From NCBI GenBank assembly GCA_947493455.1, contig CANLRB010000016.1:42377-106376 (forward strand): a stretch of DNA of 64,000 nucleotides, given 5' to 3'. The notes beneath the pieces were generated by a model, which worked only from the letters and a program-made list of their open reading frames with translations, searched no databases and was not told the origin of the DNA. The translations under genes were made by a program, and so were the position numbers. The DNA comes from an uncultured Pseudoalteromonas sp. GTDB taxonomy: Bacteria; Pseudomonadota; Gammaproteobacteria; Enterobacterales; Alteromonadaceae. Below, piece by piece: positions 15,377 to 24,691 of the stretch (positions are counted from its first letter, which is position 1; each line of letters opens with the position of its first letter).

Positions 15377-17269
15377 ATGAGAACGCCGATGTCGACGGTC
15401 ATTGAAAACGCACGCCATACCTATAATATCAAACACTGGAGCGATGGTTATTTTGATATTAATGAGCATGGTAACTTGGTTGCTTACCCAAATAAAAACC
15501 GAGAACGAGCGGGTATTTGTTTTAATCAGCTTACACAAGATTTTATAAAACAGGGGCTTACTCTACCTGTACTGGTACGTTTTACCGACATTCTACAAAG
15601 TCGAGTCGACACGTTAGTTAATGCATTTGGCTCAGTTCGAGAACAAAAAAATTATCGCGGTGAATACACCTGTGTATATCCAATTAAAGTAAACCAGCAA
15701 TATTCGGTCGTCACTAAATTACTTGAACACCCCAGTAATAAAGTGGGTTTAGAAGCGGGTTCAAAACCGGAGCTTATGGCGATTCTCGGTGTAGCCAATA
15801 GACCCATCAGCATTGTTTGTAATGGTTATAAAGACAGTGAGTTTTTGCGTCTTGCGTGCATCGCAAAAGAAATGGGACATCATGTCCACATTGTGATCGA
15901 GAAGCTATCTGAGCTCGATGCGTTATTACATGAGCTTGAAACGTTGCCAACAAAACCCAGTATTGGTATTCGCATTAAGCTGAACTCTGTGGGCAAAGGG
16001 AAGTGGCAAAATACCGGTGGTGAAAAAGGAAAGTTTGGCTTAACTGCAGGGCAAGTATTGCAGGCGGTAAATAAACTAAAAGCTGTAAACAAACTCGAAC
16101 TACTGCAATTAGTACATTTTCACATCGGCTCTCAGGTCGCAAATATCCGCGATATTCATCGTGCTTTGAAAGAGTGTGCGCGTCATTTTGCTGAGCTTTA
16201 TGAAATGGGAGTGCCGTTGAATACTGTCGATGTTGGTGGTGGTTTGGGAGTTGATTATGAAGGCTCAGGTTCACGCAGTGCGTGTTCAATGAATTATACG
16301 GTTGAGGAATACGCAAAAAATGTGGTTGCCGCATTCGCTGATATTTGCGAGCAAAAATCCTTGCCAGAACCCAATATTATTACCGAGTCAGGTCGTGCCT
16401 TAACAGCGCATCATGCAGTATTGATCACCGATGTGATTGATATTGAAACACCGCCAAAATTAGCGCGGGAATTTGCAATCGCCGGTGACGCACCGCAAAT
16501 ACTTGCTGAAATGGCTGCGATAAGAACAAGCTTAAATGCGCGCCTTGCGATTGAAACTTATCATGATGCAATGCATTTATTCAGTGAAGCGCATGAGCAA
16601 TATGTTCACGGTTTATTGAGTTTACGTGATTGGTCGCAAATTGAACTTTTATATTTCGATGTGCTGCAACAAGTGCATGATTTATTAGACCCGCAATCGC
16701 GCTCCCATCGAGATATTATTGATGATCTGAACGAAAAACTAGCAAATAAGCTGTTTGTTAACTTTTCACTATTTCAATCATTGCCTGATATTTGGGGCAT
16801 TGAGCAAATATTCCCGATTATGCCCACTGAGCGACTAAACGAACCGTTATCACAACGGGCTATTTTACAAGATATAACCTGTGATTCTGACGGACAAATA
16901 CGCCAGTACGTTGATGGTTCAGGAATTGAAGCGAGTTTGCCGATGCCGGCATATATACCGGGTCAACAATACCATATAGGCATGTTTATGGTGGGGGCGT
17001 ACCAAGAAATCTTAGGTGACTTGCATAACTTGTTCGGTGACACTGACTCCGTGCATGTTGCATTACTTGACGAAGGTTATGAGCTCACTAATGCCATTAA
17101 AGGTGATAGCGTTGAAAAGGTACTCGGTTTCGTGCATTACGATAGTTGCAAGATGAAACAAAACTATCGCGACTTGATGACCAGCACTAATTTGAGTGAA
17201 CACCAGCAAAAACAGTACTTAAATGAGCTTGATAATGGCTTAAGTGGCTACACCTACTTTGAAGACTAG
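15377..17269 (+). CDS. speA: Biosynthetic arginine decarboxylase
   Basis: A PLP-dependent fold-III decarboxylase that makes agmatine from arginine, the first step of the agmatine route to putrescine. The 630 residues fit the long SpeA family. The Schiff-base lysine is Lys104 in YPIKVNQQ. Other signatures are the glycine-rich VDVGGGLGVDYEG, ITESGRAL (phosphate binding) and the C-terminal LLDEGYELTNAIKGDS with HYDSCKMKQNYR. The N-terminal TYNIKHWSDGYFDINEHG matches the family start. The start may be the ATG at 15377 or at 15389. It is divergent from speE; an agmatinase gene (speB) is not adjacent. Confidence 0.96.
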   Translation: MRTPMSTVIENARHTYNIKHWSDGYFDINEHGNLVAYPNKNRERAGICFNQLTQDFIKQGLTLPVLVRFTDILQSRVDTLVNAFGSVREQKNYRGEYTCVYPIKVNQQYSVVTKLLEHPSNKVGLEAGSKPELMAILGVANRPISIVCNGYKDSEFLRLACIAKEMGHHVHIVIEKLSELDALLHELETLPTKPSIGIRIKLNSVGKGKWQNTGGEKGKFGLTAGQVLQAVNKLKAVNKLELLQLVHFHIGSQVANIRDIHRALKECARHFAELYEMGVPLNTVDVGGGLGVDYEGSGSRSACSMNYTVEEYAKNVVAAFADICEQKSLPEPNIITESGRALTAHHAVLITDVIDIETPPKLAREFAIAGDAPQILAEMAAIRTSLNARLAIETYHDAMHLFSEAHEQYVHGLLSLRDWSQIELLYFDVLQQVHDLLDPQSRSHRDIIDDLNEKLANKLFVNFSLFQSLPDIWGIEQIFPIMPTERLNEPLSQRAILQDITCDSDGQIRQYVDGSGIEASLPMPAYIPGQQYHIGMFMVGAYQEILGDLHNLFGDTDSVHVALLDEGYELTNAIKGDSVEKVLGFVHYDSCKMKQNYRDLMTSTNLSEHQQKQYLNELDNGLSGYTYFED

Positions 17270-17336
17270 GCCAAAACAGGCTAGAATGTGAGCTTTTTTA
17301 CCGTTACAGCAATTTTTTAGGAAGTGGATACGCGCA

Positions 17337-18233
17337 ATGTTGTCTATGTTTAGAGTCGCGATTACGTTTTTTTTATATATTTTAAATACGCTTTTTTGGT
17401 GTTTACCGATTTTTTTATGTGGTGTACTGAAGCTTATTCCGGTTAAACCGTGGCAAAAAGCGGTGAGTTGGTTTGCTAAAGCTTGTGCAAGCAAGTGGGT
17501 AGGGACTAATAGTGTGATTCAAAATGTTCTTACTCCTGCAAATGTAACGGTGACAGGACTGGATGAACTCAAACGCAAAGATTGGTATCTCGTCATTGCC
17601 AACCATCAAAGTTGGGTTGATATTTTGATTTTGCAGCGTATTTTGCACAAAAAAATACCATTTCTAAACTTCTTCTTAAAGAAAGAGCTGATCTATGTGC
17701 CGTTTTTGGGTTTAGCATGGTGGGCACTGGATTTTCCATTTATGAAGCGCACCAGTAAGGCGCAGCTAAAAAAGAATCCGTCACTTCGTGGTAAAGATAT
17801 GGAAACAACGCGAAAGGCCTGTGAAAAATTTAAGGAAATGCCAGTCAGTATCGTTAATTTTGTTGAAGGTACGCGTTTTACGAGTGAAAAACATCAACGC
17901 CAAAAAAGTCCGTTTAATGGATTATTAAAACCAAAAGCAGGGGGCGTTGCCTTTGTTATGCAGGCCATGGGGGAACAGCTGAACAAAGTCGTTAATGTGA
18001 CGATTAGCTATCCTGAAGGCATTCCAACCTTTGTTGATTATGTGGCAGGGCGTGTACGTCAAATAAATGTACATGTCGAAGTGCTGCCAGTATCACAGCA
18101 ATGGATTGGTAACTATACTGATGACTCTGAATTTAGAAAGTCGTTCCAAGCTGAATTAAACCAACTCTGGCAGGAAAAAGATGAGGTATTAACTACGCTC
18201 AGCGGACAACATAAAAAGCAGGATGCAGCTTAA
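17337..18233 (+). CDS. YihG-type lysophospholipid acyltransferase (PlsC superfamily), first copy
   Basis: A 298-residue inner-membrane acyltransferase with hydrophobic segments in the first 35 residues. The PlsC/glycerolipid acyltransferase motifs are block I NHQSWVD near residue 88, the FLKKELIYVPFLGLAWWALDFPFMKR core, and block III FVEGTRFT near residue 180. The whole pattern closely matches E. coli YihG, which adds cis-vaccenoyl or other chains to lysophosphatidic acid. An AGGAAG site lies upstream. Its stop overlaps the start of a paralogue by one base, so they are co-translated; a YbdG-like channel follows. Overall a membrane-lipid operon. Confidence 0.92.
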   Translation: MLSMFRVAITFFLYILNTLFWCLPIFLCGVLKLIPVKPWQKAVSWFAKACASKWVGTNSVIQNVLTPANVTVTGLDELKRKDWYLVIANHQSWVDILILQRILHKKIPFLNFFLKKELIYVPFLGLAWWALDFPFMKRTSKAQLKKNPSLRGKDMETTRKACEKFKEMPVSIVNFVEGTRFTSEKHQRQKSPFNGLLKPKAGGVAFVMQAMGEQLNKVVNVTISYPEGIPTFVDYVAGRVRQINVHVEVLPVSQQWIGNYTDDSEFRKSFQAELNQLWQEKDEVLTTLSGQHKKQDAA

Positions 18234-19147
18234 TGTTAGTGCGTTATTTGCCAAGCTTTATTCTGGCACCAATACTGTTTTTGGTGTTCACATTGAACGT
18301 GGCATTTTGGGGTACCATTATTTTTGTGCTTGGCTTAATCAAGCTCGTCTTTCCGCTATCCATACTGCGTCAGGTTTTACATCTATGCTATCGCGGTTGG
18401 TGTAAAGGAAATCGCTTTGGTTTGTGGTTGGCGTGTGATGATATTGAGATTTCGCTCGCCGAAGATGTAAACCCGCAAGCTTGGTACTTGTTAATTGCCA
18501 ACCATAAAAGTTGGCTCGATATTTTGGTGTTAACCAGCATTGAGCGTTTGCCTCCGCCGAAATTCTTTTTAAAAGATGAGCTTAAATTTGTGCCTTTTGT
18601 TGGTGCAGGAGCGTGGGCGTTAGATATGCCATTTATGAAGCGCGTGAGCAAGAAAAAAGCGGCTAAAAACCCCAAATTGAAAGGCATGGATGTCGAGCGC
18701 ACAAAACGCAGTTGCCGTCACTTTAGACACAATCCGACCACGATTATAAACTTTGTCGAGGGCTCGCGCTTTACCGAACAAAAACATGCACAGCAGCAAA
18801 GCCCATTCCGGTTTTTGTTAAAACCAAAAGCAGGTGGCATCGCATTCGCACTCGAAGTGCTTGGGGAGCAAATGGATGGCTTGTTAAACACGAATTTAGT
18901 TTATTTTGGTACTTCAGAACAAATATGCCGCGATATGCTGTTCGGTAAACTGACGAAAATACATGTGTTAATTGAAACGCAAGAAATCGCCCCAGAGCTT
19001 ATCGGCAATTACCAGCTCGACCGTGAGTTTAGAATTAAGTTTCAGCACCAACTAAATAAAATATGGCATGAAAAAGATGCTAAGTTGGCGCAAATGATTG
19101 AACCAAATCAAGAAATAGAGCAAGGTATATTAAACCAACTTCACTAG
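18233..19147 (+). CDS. YihG-type lysophospholipid acyltransferase, second copy
   Basis: A 304-residue paralogue of the preceding gene with the same order of motifs: NHKSWLDI near residue 89, FFLKDELKFVPFVGAGAWALDMPFMKR, and FVEGSRFT near residue 176. The N-terminal 45 residues are hydrophobic. The block around MDVERTKRSC is closer to the E. coli YihG wording than in the first copy. Its TAATG junction with the first copy shows translational coupling. The two may differ in acyl-chain preference, which is an inference. Confidence 0.92.
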   Translation: MLVRYLPSFILAPILFLVFTLNVAFWGTIIFVLGLIKLVFPLSILRQVLHLCYRGWCKGNRFGLWLACDDIEISLAEDVNPQAWYLLIANHKSWLDILVLTSIERLPPPKFFLKDELKFVPFVGAGAWALDMPFMKRVSKKKAAKNPKLKGMDVERTKRSCRHFRHNPTTIINFVEGSRFTEQKHAQQQSPFRFLLKPKAGGIAFALEVLGEQMDGLLNTNLVYFGTSEQICRDMLFGKLTKIHVLIETQEIAPELIGNYQLDREFRIKFQHQLNKIWHEKDAKLAQMIEPNQEIEQGILNQLH

Positions 19148-19155
19148 GAAAGTGT

Positions 19156-20340
19156 ATGAGTCAATTACAGCTACTTTTTTTACCTTGGTTAGACGGCTTA
19201 CCTAATGCTGAACTCATCGCCCGCATTGGTTCCGTGTTTAGTGGCGTTGTATTTCTGATACTGGTCTACTTATTTTCGAGACGTTTGTTTTTACCTAGTT
19301 TACAGCGAATTGCGCTCTATATCTCACCTCACAAAGTCGGTCAATTAAAAGTACATTTTGATAAATTAAATCGCCGCCTAGCCGGGTTCATTTGTAGTTT
19401 AGTTTTTTTAGTCACGTTCGATTTATTCTATTTACCGCATGAGCTTAATCAGGTCTTTTTAGTTGGGCTAGGCGAAATTGCGATTGTTATATACGCAGGC
19501 TTTATTGTTAGTTCAGTGATTGTCATTTCGGGGGCTGCGTACAATCAACTTTCGTTTGCTAAAGATGTACCCATACTTGGTTTGATCCAGGTTCTTAAAC
19601 TAATCACTTTCATTGTTAGTGCCATTTTAGTAATTAGTATTTTGATTGATCAATCACCTACTTATATTTTATCTGGTTTTGGTGCGTTGGCGGCCGTTCT
19701 ACTATTAGTATTTAAAGATACCATTTTAGGCTTTGTAGCCAGCATACAAATTGCGGCAAACCGATTGCTCACCCATGGTGATTGGATCGAGTTTTCACAG
19801 TATGGTGCCGACGGTGAAGTAGAAGAAATCGGTCTAAATACTGTGAAAGTGCGTAACTGGGATAAAACGATTACAACGGTGCCAACGTATGCATTAATTT
19901 CACAATCATTTAAGAATTGGCGCGGCATGCAAGAGTCAGGAGGGCGCCGCATTAAACGAGCGATTTATCTCGATTTACATAGTGTTAATTTGGTTGATGA
20001 TACGCTTATGATGCAATTACCAACTTCAATTAAAAGCACGTTGGGTGAGCTGAACTGCAATACTGCTATAGGCTTTAGTAATGTGCGATTATTTAGGCAG
20101 TATGCTGAAAACTACTTGCAACAGCATGGTGATTTAAACCAACAGCTTACTTTAATGGTGCGCGAGCTTGCGCCGACTCAGTATGGCTTGCCGATCGAGC
20201 TGTATTGTTTTAGCAAGGACAAGCGTTGGATCCCATATGAGCATTTACAGGCCGACATTGTAGATCATCTGATAGCTTGCCTAAATGCGTTTAACCTGCG
20301 CCCTTACCAAAGTGTGTCAGGGCAACTCGGCGTTCAGTAA
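19156..20340 (+). CDS. ybdG: MscS-family mechanosensitive channel, YbdG-like
   Basis: A 394-residue small-conductance mechanosensitive channel. Several membrane segments fill residues 25-185. The pore-lining helix and following beta domain read GFGALAAVLLLVFKDTILG, then IQIAANRLLTHGDWIEF, GADGEVEEIGLNTVKVRNWDKTITTVPTYAL, and SFKNWRGMQESGGRRIKR. This wording is nearly that of E. coli YbdG (MscM/miniconductance), including the extra insert in the beta domain. It releases solutes on osmotic downshock. It is eight bases after the acyltransferase and in the same operon, so membrane lipid and tension functions are grouped. Confidence 0.93.
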   Translation: MSQLQLLFLPWLDGLPNAELIARIGSVFSGVVFLILVYLFSRRLFLPSLQRIALYISPHKVGQLKVHFDKLNRRLAGFICSLVFLVTFDLFYLPHELNQVFLVGLGEIAIVIYAGFIVSSVIVISGAAYNQLSFAKDVPILGLIQVLKLITFIVSAILVISILIDQSPTYILSGFGALAAVLLLVFKDTILGFVASIQIAANRLLTHGDWIEFSQYGADGEVEEIGLNTVKVRNWDKTITTVPTYALISQSFKNWRGMQESGGRRIKRAIYLDLHSVNLVDDTLMMQLPTSIKSTLGELNCNTAIGFSNVRLFRQYAENYLQQHGDLNQQLTLMVRELAPTQYGLPIELYCFSKDKRWIPYEHLQADIVDHLIACLNAFNLRPYQSVSGQLGVQ

Positions 20341-20349
20341 GACGAATTC

Positions 20350-21321
20350 CTACTCTGCTTTTCTGTTTTCAAAGCGGGTATTTGCAACGTCAATTTTGAG
20401 TGTTAAACAGTTATTTTTGTATTGAAACCCGGGATTAATAGCAAAAAAATCTGGATACTGAGTGCGCATGCGCTTTTTAATTAGGCGCGGGTTATGGGTT
20501 AAACCACTCACGCATAAATGCCACTGCTCTAGCTGTTGTTCGAGGGTTACATTGAGCGGTTGGTCCACCTTATGATTTAATTGAAACAATAAGTTATACA
20601 CTAAAAGGGGTGGTAACTTAATTGTTTTTGGTTGTAACTCATCGAGTGCGCTGAGGTTTAGGTCGCCCGCCTCAGCTAGACTTTGCATATACCGAGCGGC
20701 AATTAGCTCGTCGTACAAGTCTACATACTCTTCTTTACCGGCACGCAATTTGTAGCGTAATAATTCAGCTAAGTTGGTGACGGCGTCGCAGGCTTTGTCT
20801 AAATCAGAATCCATAAAGTGTTCGATTTGATCAAGGCTTTGATATAAAAACTTAGGCTGAATTTGTTGCGATAGCATGCGTAAACTTTGCTTTTTGTATG
20901 TTTCCTCTAATTGAGAGCGTTCGCGTGCAGCCAAGGCCGCAAGGTATCCTATGACCCAGACAAAGCTAAAAATTACGTTCATACTCGTTAAAAATTGAAT
21001 TAATAGCTGACGGTCTTTTTCACTGTCATACCAAATAAAACTCAATAAATAACTAGGTATATAGAGAAACGCAGCGGTCATTATCACTGCACTAAATACA
21101 ATTAAAATACGATAAAAGCGGCCTGTACTTAGCATTTTCTTAATAAATCGTCGACTGACGAAATGAGATACTAGAATGAGGCAGCTGGTATAAAGTAGCC
21201 AGTCATGAGCGTATGGCAGTAGTTTACTCGGCTCAAGTTCTGCCAGTGCGATAAGCGGAAAGAGCAGTAGCAAGACAAATATAATGAGCTGTGCAATCCA
21301 ATAATCAGACAGTTTACGCAT
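20350..21321 (-). CDS. Degenerate LytS/YehU-like sensor kinase partner lacking the phospho-acceptor His and ATPase domain
   Basis: A 323-residue membrane protein with about four hydrophobic segments (first 135 residues), then a His_kinase-like region. In the family the phospho-acceptor motif is NPHFLFNSLN; here it reads IQPKFLYQSLDQIE with Lys157 in place of His. The following helix (VTNLAELLRYKL, then YVDLYDELIAARYMQSLAEA) is recognisable. The C-terminus has no N-box, G1 or G2 motif of the HATPase domain. It begins at an ATG at 21321 that overlaps the previous gene's stop by eight bases. The two are thus co-translated, and this protein likely forms a hetero-complex with the active kinase. 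Confidence 0.78.
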   Translation of the reverse strand: MRKLSDYWIAQLIIFVLLLLFPLIALAELEPSKLLPYAHDWLLYTSCLILVSHFVSRRFIKKMLSTGRFYRILIVFSAVIMTAAFLYIPSYLLSFIWYDSEKDRQLLIQFLTSMNVIFSFVWVIGYLAALAARERSQLEETYKKQSLRMLSQQIQPKFLYQSLDQIEHFMDSDLDKACDAVTNLAELLRYKLRAGKEEYVDLYDELIAARYMQSLAEAGDLNLSALDELQPKTIKLPPLLVYNLLFQLNHKVDQPLNVTLEQQLEQWHLCVSGLTHNPRLIKKRMRTQYPDFFAINPGFQYKNNCLTLKIDVANTRFENRKAE

Positions 21322-22432
21322 TTGCTTGCTCCTGTAACGGCACAATCAAGGTGACTTCATATTGGCTATACTTGCGCTTGGTTTGCAATTGATAGTCTGA
21401 ATTGTAGAGTAAACGCAAGCGCGTATCTAAGTTTGCAAGCCCAGTTTTAGTGCCATCAGCCTTGCTCGATTCAGGCGTTGGATTTGTGACGCGCAGTATG
21501 AGTTCTTTTTGGTGCGTGGTGATTTGCACTTTAATTTTACCACCAGAGATTAATTGACCGATACCGTGTTTTATCGCGTTTTCGATAAGCGTGAACAACG
21601 ACATGCTCGGGACTAAGGTATTGCCGAGGTGACTATCGACTAGCCAATTAACTTTTAAACGTTCCTCAAAGCGAACGTGCTCGAGTTTTAAATAACGTTG
21701 GCATAACTCGACCTCATTCTTTAGTGCAATTTTATGCTCTTTGTTGGCAAAGTGACTTTTAAACAGATTTCTAAATTCGTGCAGTAATACCTTAGCTTCA
21801 TTACTATCTTCAAACAGCATACCGCGAATACTGTTAAGTGAATTAAATAAAAAGTGTGGGTTTAGCTGATGGCCTAATATATCGAGCTGCTGTTGCTTTA
21901 ATTGATAGCGTAATTTGCGCTTGCGAGAGAGCGCATAAAACTGCAAATACATTAGGCTATAAAACATATAGTACAATGCATGTAAAAAGCACTCGGCAAA
22001 ATACATTGGCCAGCCGGTGTCATAATCATACCCGTCGACACTAGTCGATAGATTGATATAAAACGAAGTGGACGGGTTACCTTGTTCATCAATGGATTCA
22101 CCGCCTCTAATTTGAAACAAAAAGCCACCCGGATTGGAAATAGTATGGGTGTAGGTCGCACTCGCAACCCCCGCAGCAATACTCAGTAGTAACGCAATTA
22201 AATAGATGTTTTTCGTTTTTTCGCCACGCTGTTTTAATTTATGAATTGGCCAATACACGAGCAGTAGCGGCAAGATGAGTAAGTGATAACTAAAATGGCT
22301 AATTTTAATTAAGTTGAGCGCTTCGATACGCAATGGCGACGTTGCAATATCAACGCTCAGCAGCAGTATAAGGCCAAAGATGATGCCATGTATCAAGATT
22401 GCGAATCGATATTTTGCTAACTGCTGTAGCAT
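21314..22432 (-). CDS. LytS/YehU-family sensor histidine kinase
   Basis: A 372-residue membrane sensor kinase of the His_kinase (PF06580) type. Several N-terminal membrane segments carry no recognised sensor domain. The phospho-acceptor is His193 in NPHFLFNSLNSIRGML. The HATPase domain shows the N-box LIENAIKHGIG and the G-box GTKTGLANLDTRLRLLY. Such kinases normally pair with LytTR-type response regulators; none is in this window. The ATG at 22432 has an AAGGG site; the GTG at 22438 is an alternative. It overlaps the degenerate kinase gene downstream. Confidence 0.88.
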   Translation of the reverse strand: MLQQLAKYRFAILIHGIIFGLILLLSVDIATSPLRIEALNLIKISHFSYHLLILPLLLVYWPIHKLKQRGEKTKNIYLIALLLSIAAGVASATYTHTISNPGGFLFQIRGGESIDEQGNPSTSFYINLSTSVDGYDYDTGWPMYFAECFLHALYYMFYSLMYLQFYALSRKRKLRYQLKQQQLDILGHQLNPHFLFNSLNSIRGMLFEDSNEAKVLLHEFRNLFKSHFANKEHKIALKNEVELCQRYLKLEHVRFEERLKVNWLVDSHLGNTLVPSMSLFTLIENAIKHGIGQLISGGKIKVQITTHQKELILRVTNPTPESSKADGTKTGLANLDTRLRLLYNSDYQLQTKRKYSQYEVTLIVPLQEQANA

Positions 22433-22537
22433 GCTCACCCTTAAGCTATTTATTTTACATCGCTGAAAATATAGTTTTTTTTATAAAATGGCAATAATTA
22501 GCTGGTATCGGTTTACGTTTGTTTATATAGATAAACA

Positions 22538-23680
22538 CTAAAACGCCATATAACTGACCACTAAATTGAGTGCGCCGAACAAAATAATCACTTTTATAAT
22601 CGGTAATTTAAGCTGCCTTAACAAAACAAGCCCAACGAGTACCAATGCCATATCTTGGGTTGAATTTACCGCACTGGTGTATATTGGGTCATAAAGTGCG
22701 GCGCCCAGAATACCAACTACGGCGGCGTTGATACCTGCCACTGCTTTTTGGCACCAACTAATAGATTGTAAACTTTGCCAGCTCGGTAGTAGCCAATACA
22801 TTAAAAAGAGGCCAGGTAAAAATACACCCAGTGTTGCCACAATACTCGCGATTATGCCATAGCTAGGCTGCGCAGTAACCCCTAGGTAGCTTGCTAATGC
22901 AAACATGGGGCCCGGAATGGCTTGTGCTGCGGCATACCCAGTTAAAAACTGTTCGTTTGAAATGCTGCTCAATAGTTGCTGCAATAAAGGAAGTACAACA
23001 TGCCCTCCACCAAATACTAAACTGCCTGCTGCGGCGAATTGAACAAATAGTTCACTGAGTGGATGTGTATAAAAAATGATGCCTAAGACAATCAAAATGA
23101 CCAAACAAAACACCAGCATATTTGGTTTCACAAATGCCTTTTTTTCAGCTCGAGAGGAAGTTTGTAATACGATAATACCGAGCACTGCGGCGACTACTAT
23201 AATGGATAGTTGACTAAGGGCGCCAACGGCAATAAGGCTCGTGATCGCGCTTACAAATGCAAACAACTGGGTTTTTATATCTGTACAAAACTGTCTGCTC
23301 ATTGCAACGACAGCGTCAATCACAACAACAACCGCAAATAGTTTAGCTGCATGTATCAGTGCATTAACCACAAAATGATCACTGGGTGGCGTAATCGCTA
23401 AACCAAACATGATTAAGAATGATGGCAGGGTAAAACCGATAAAAGCTGCGAGACCACCTAGAATACCCGCTTGCCTTAATCCGAGTGCAAAACCGACTTG
23501 GCTTGATCCGGGGCCGGGTAAAAACTGACTCAAGGCAATGAGCTGGCCATATTCCTGTTCACTAAGCCATTTTTTATTTTCCACAAAATGACGGCGAAAA
23601 TAACCAATATGTGCAGCCGGCCCGCCAAATGAAGTCAGGCCCAGCAGAAAAAATTGAAAGAAAACACTCAGTACTTGCAT
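22538..23680 (-). CDS. chrA: Chromate transporter (CHR family, two-domain)
   Basis: A 380-residue integral membrane protein of the long-chain CHR family, built of two related halves. The first half has FGGPAAHIGYFRR near residue 18 and LPGPGSSQVGFALG; the second has FGGGHVVLPLL and IPGPMFALASYLG. The duplicated FGGP/PGP motifs are the CHR hallmark. Known members export chromate and some accept sulfate. No chrB regulator is nearby, so the in vivo substrate is not certain. It is on the same strand as the lipoprotein gene upstream (55 bases away). Confidence 0.93.
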   Translation of the reverse strand: MQVLSVFFQFFLLGLTSFGGPAAHIGYFRRHFVENKKWLSEQEYGQLIALSQFLPGPGSSQVGFALGLRQAGILGGLAAFIGFTLPSFLIMFGLAITPPSDHFVVNALIHAAKLFAVVVVIDAVVAMSRQFCTDIKTQLFAFVSAITSLIAVGALSQLSIIVVAAVLGIIVLQTSSRAEKKAFVKPNMLVFCLVILIVLGIIFYTHPLSELFVQFAAAGSLVFGGGHVVLPLLQQLLSSISNEQFLTGYAAAQAIPGPMFALASYLGVTAQPSYGIIASIVATLGVFLPGLFLMYWLLPSWQSLQSISWCQKAVAGINAAVVGILGAALYDPIYTSAVNSTQDMALVLVGLVLLRQLKLPIIKVIILFGALNLVVSYMAF

Positions 23681-23735
23681 AATGCGACCGCTAAAACTTA
23701 TTGAGTGTTTATATTACGTCAGTTTAATGAATTTT

Positions 23736-24464
23736 TTATGACAGTTCGTTGAGTGGATCATTAATGGTGTATTTAAAGGCCTTAATTTGATTGTTGTTGT
23801 GTGCTTGTGGAGCAATGAAAATAACGTTGACTGTATTAGGTTCAAAGAAAAATGTCTCTTTTAGCAACGGTGCATTTTGAGTATCAGGCTGTGAGACCTC
23901 TAATTGATTGATTGTTGGGTCTAGACTAAAACGAGTTGTGGCATGGCCATAGCCAAGGCCATCTTCAGTGAGTTCGACCGATTGCTCCGCACCGTTCATC
24001 GTAACAGCTAATTCACCAAGCTCAGCTGGGTATGCGTGGACAACGTAAAGCGCATATTTTTCACTAGAGAAGTCTTCAAAGTCGAGTGCTAACCCTCTTA
24101 ACGTAGCCTTTTGTTGCTCAACGCCTGATTCTTTACCATAAGTAAACAACAACACATTTTCGATACCACTCAGATCAAATGAGATTTTGTCAATGAGCTG
24201 TTCTTGTGAATTAGCATCGACGGCGTTGAAGGTATAAACCGTTTCATCTTGCGTATCTTGAGTGAGCAAGTTCCAGTTGGATATCTCGCCGTATTGAAGT
24301 CCTGTGAGTTCGGTTAGCGAACTCGAATGATCGCTATTGTGGTACAGCACGTCGACATCGGGGCCCAAGTGGTTTACCGCGATCGCATTAGTTGTGTAGA
24401 GTTCATCATCACTACAGGCAAATAGGCAGAGTGTAAGCAGGGAGATAGATAACTGTTTTTTCAT
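23736..24464 (-). CDS. DUF4397-like lipoprotein
   Basis: A 242-residue lipoprotein: the signal peptide ends in the lipobox LFAC with Cys17. Residues around AIAVNHLGPDVDVLYHN, VLLFTYGKE and ALYVVHAYPAELGELAVTMNGAE are beta-rich and resemble repeats of DUF4397, which has an Ig/transthyretin-like fold. Role unknown; probably outer-membrane anchored and facing the periplasm. It may be co-transcribed with chrA, but nothing links their functions. Confidence 0.72.
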   Translation of the reverse strand: MKKQLSISLLTLCLFACSDDELYTTNAIAVNHLGPDVDVLYHNSDHSSSLTELTGLQYGEISNWNLLTQDTQDETVYTFNAVDANSQEQLIDKISFDLSGIENVLLFTYGKESGVEQQKATLRGLALDFEDFSSEKYALYVVHAYPAELGELAVTMNGAEQSVELTEDGLGYGHATTRFSLDPTINQLEVSQPDTQNAPLLKETFFFEPNTVNVIFIAPQAHNNNQIKAFKYTINDPLNELS

Positions 24465-24691
24465 AGCTAATATTTTTGTTAAACGATTTTTACGCTAGTT
24501 TAATAGGCAGGATATGAAAAAGTGGTGTTTAATTGTTATTGAACCAAGGCTTAAATGTTATCGTATTTAAGCCGTGAGACTTAATCAATTATTGTTACTT
24601 TTGAAATACAAAATTACTATTTTTTTGTGACTGGTTTTTGGCTAAAATGCAATAGAAACCGCAAAATAGGGATTTTTGCATTGGCAAAAGA

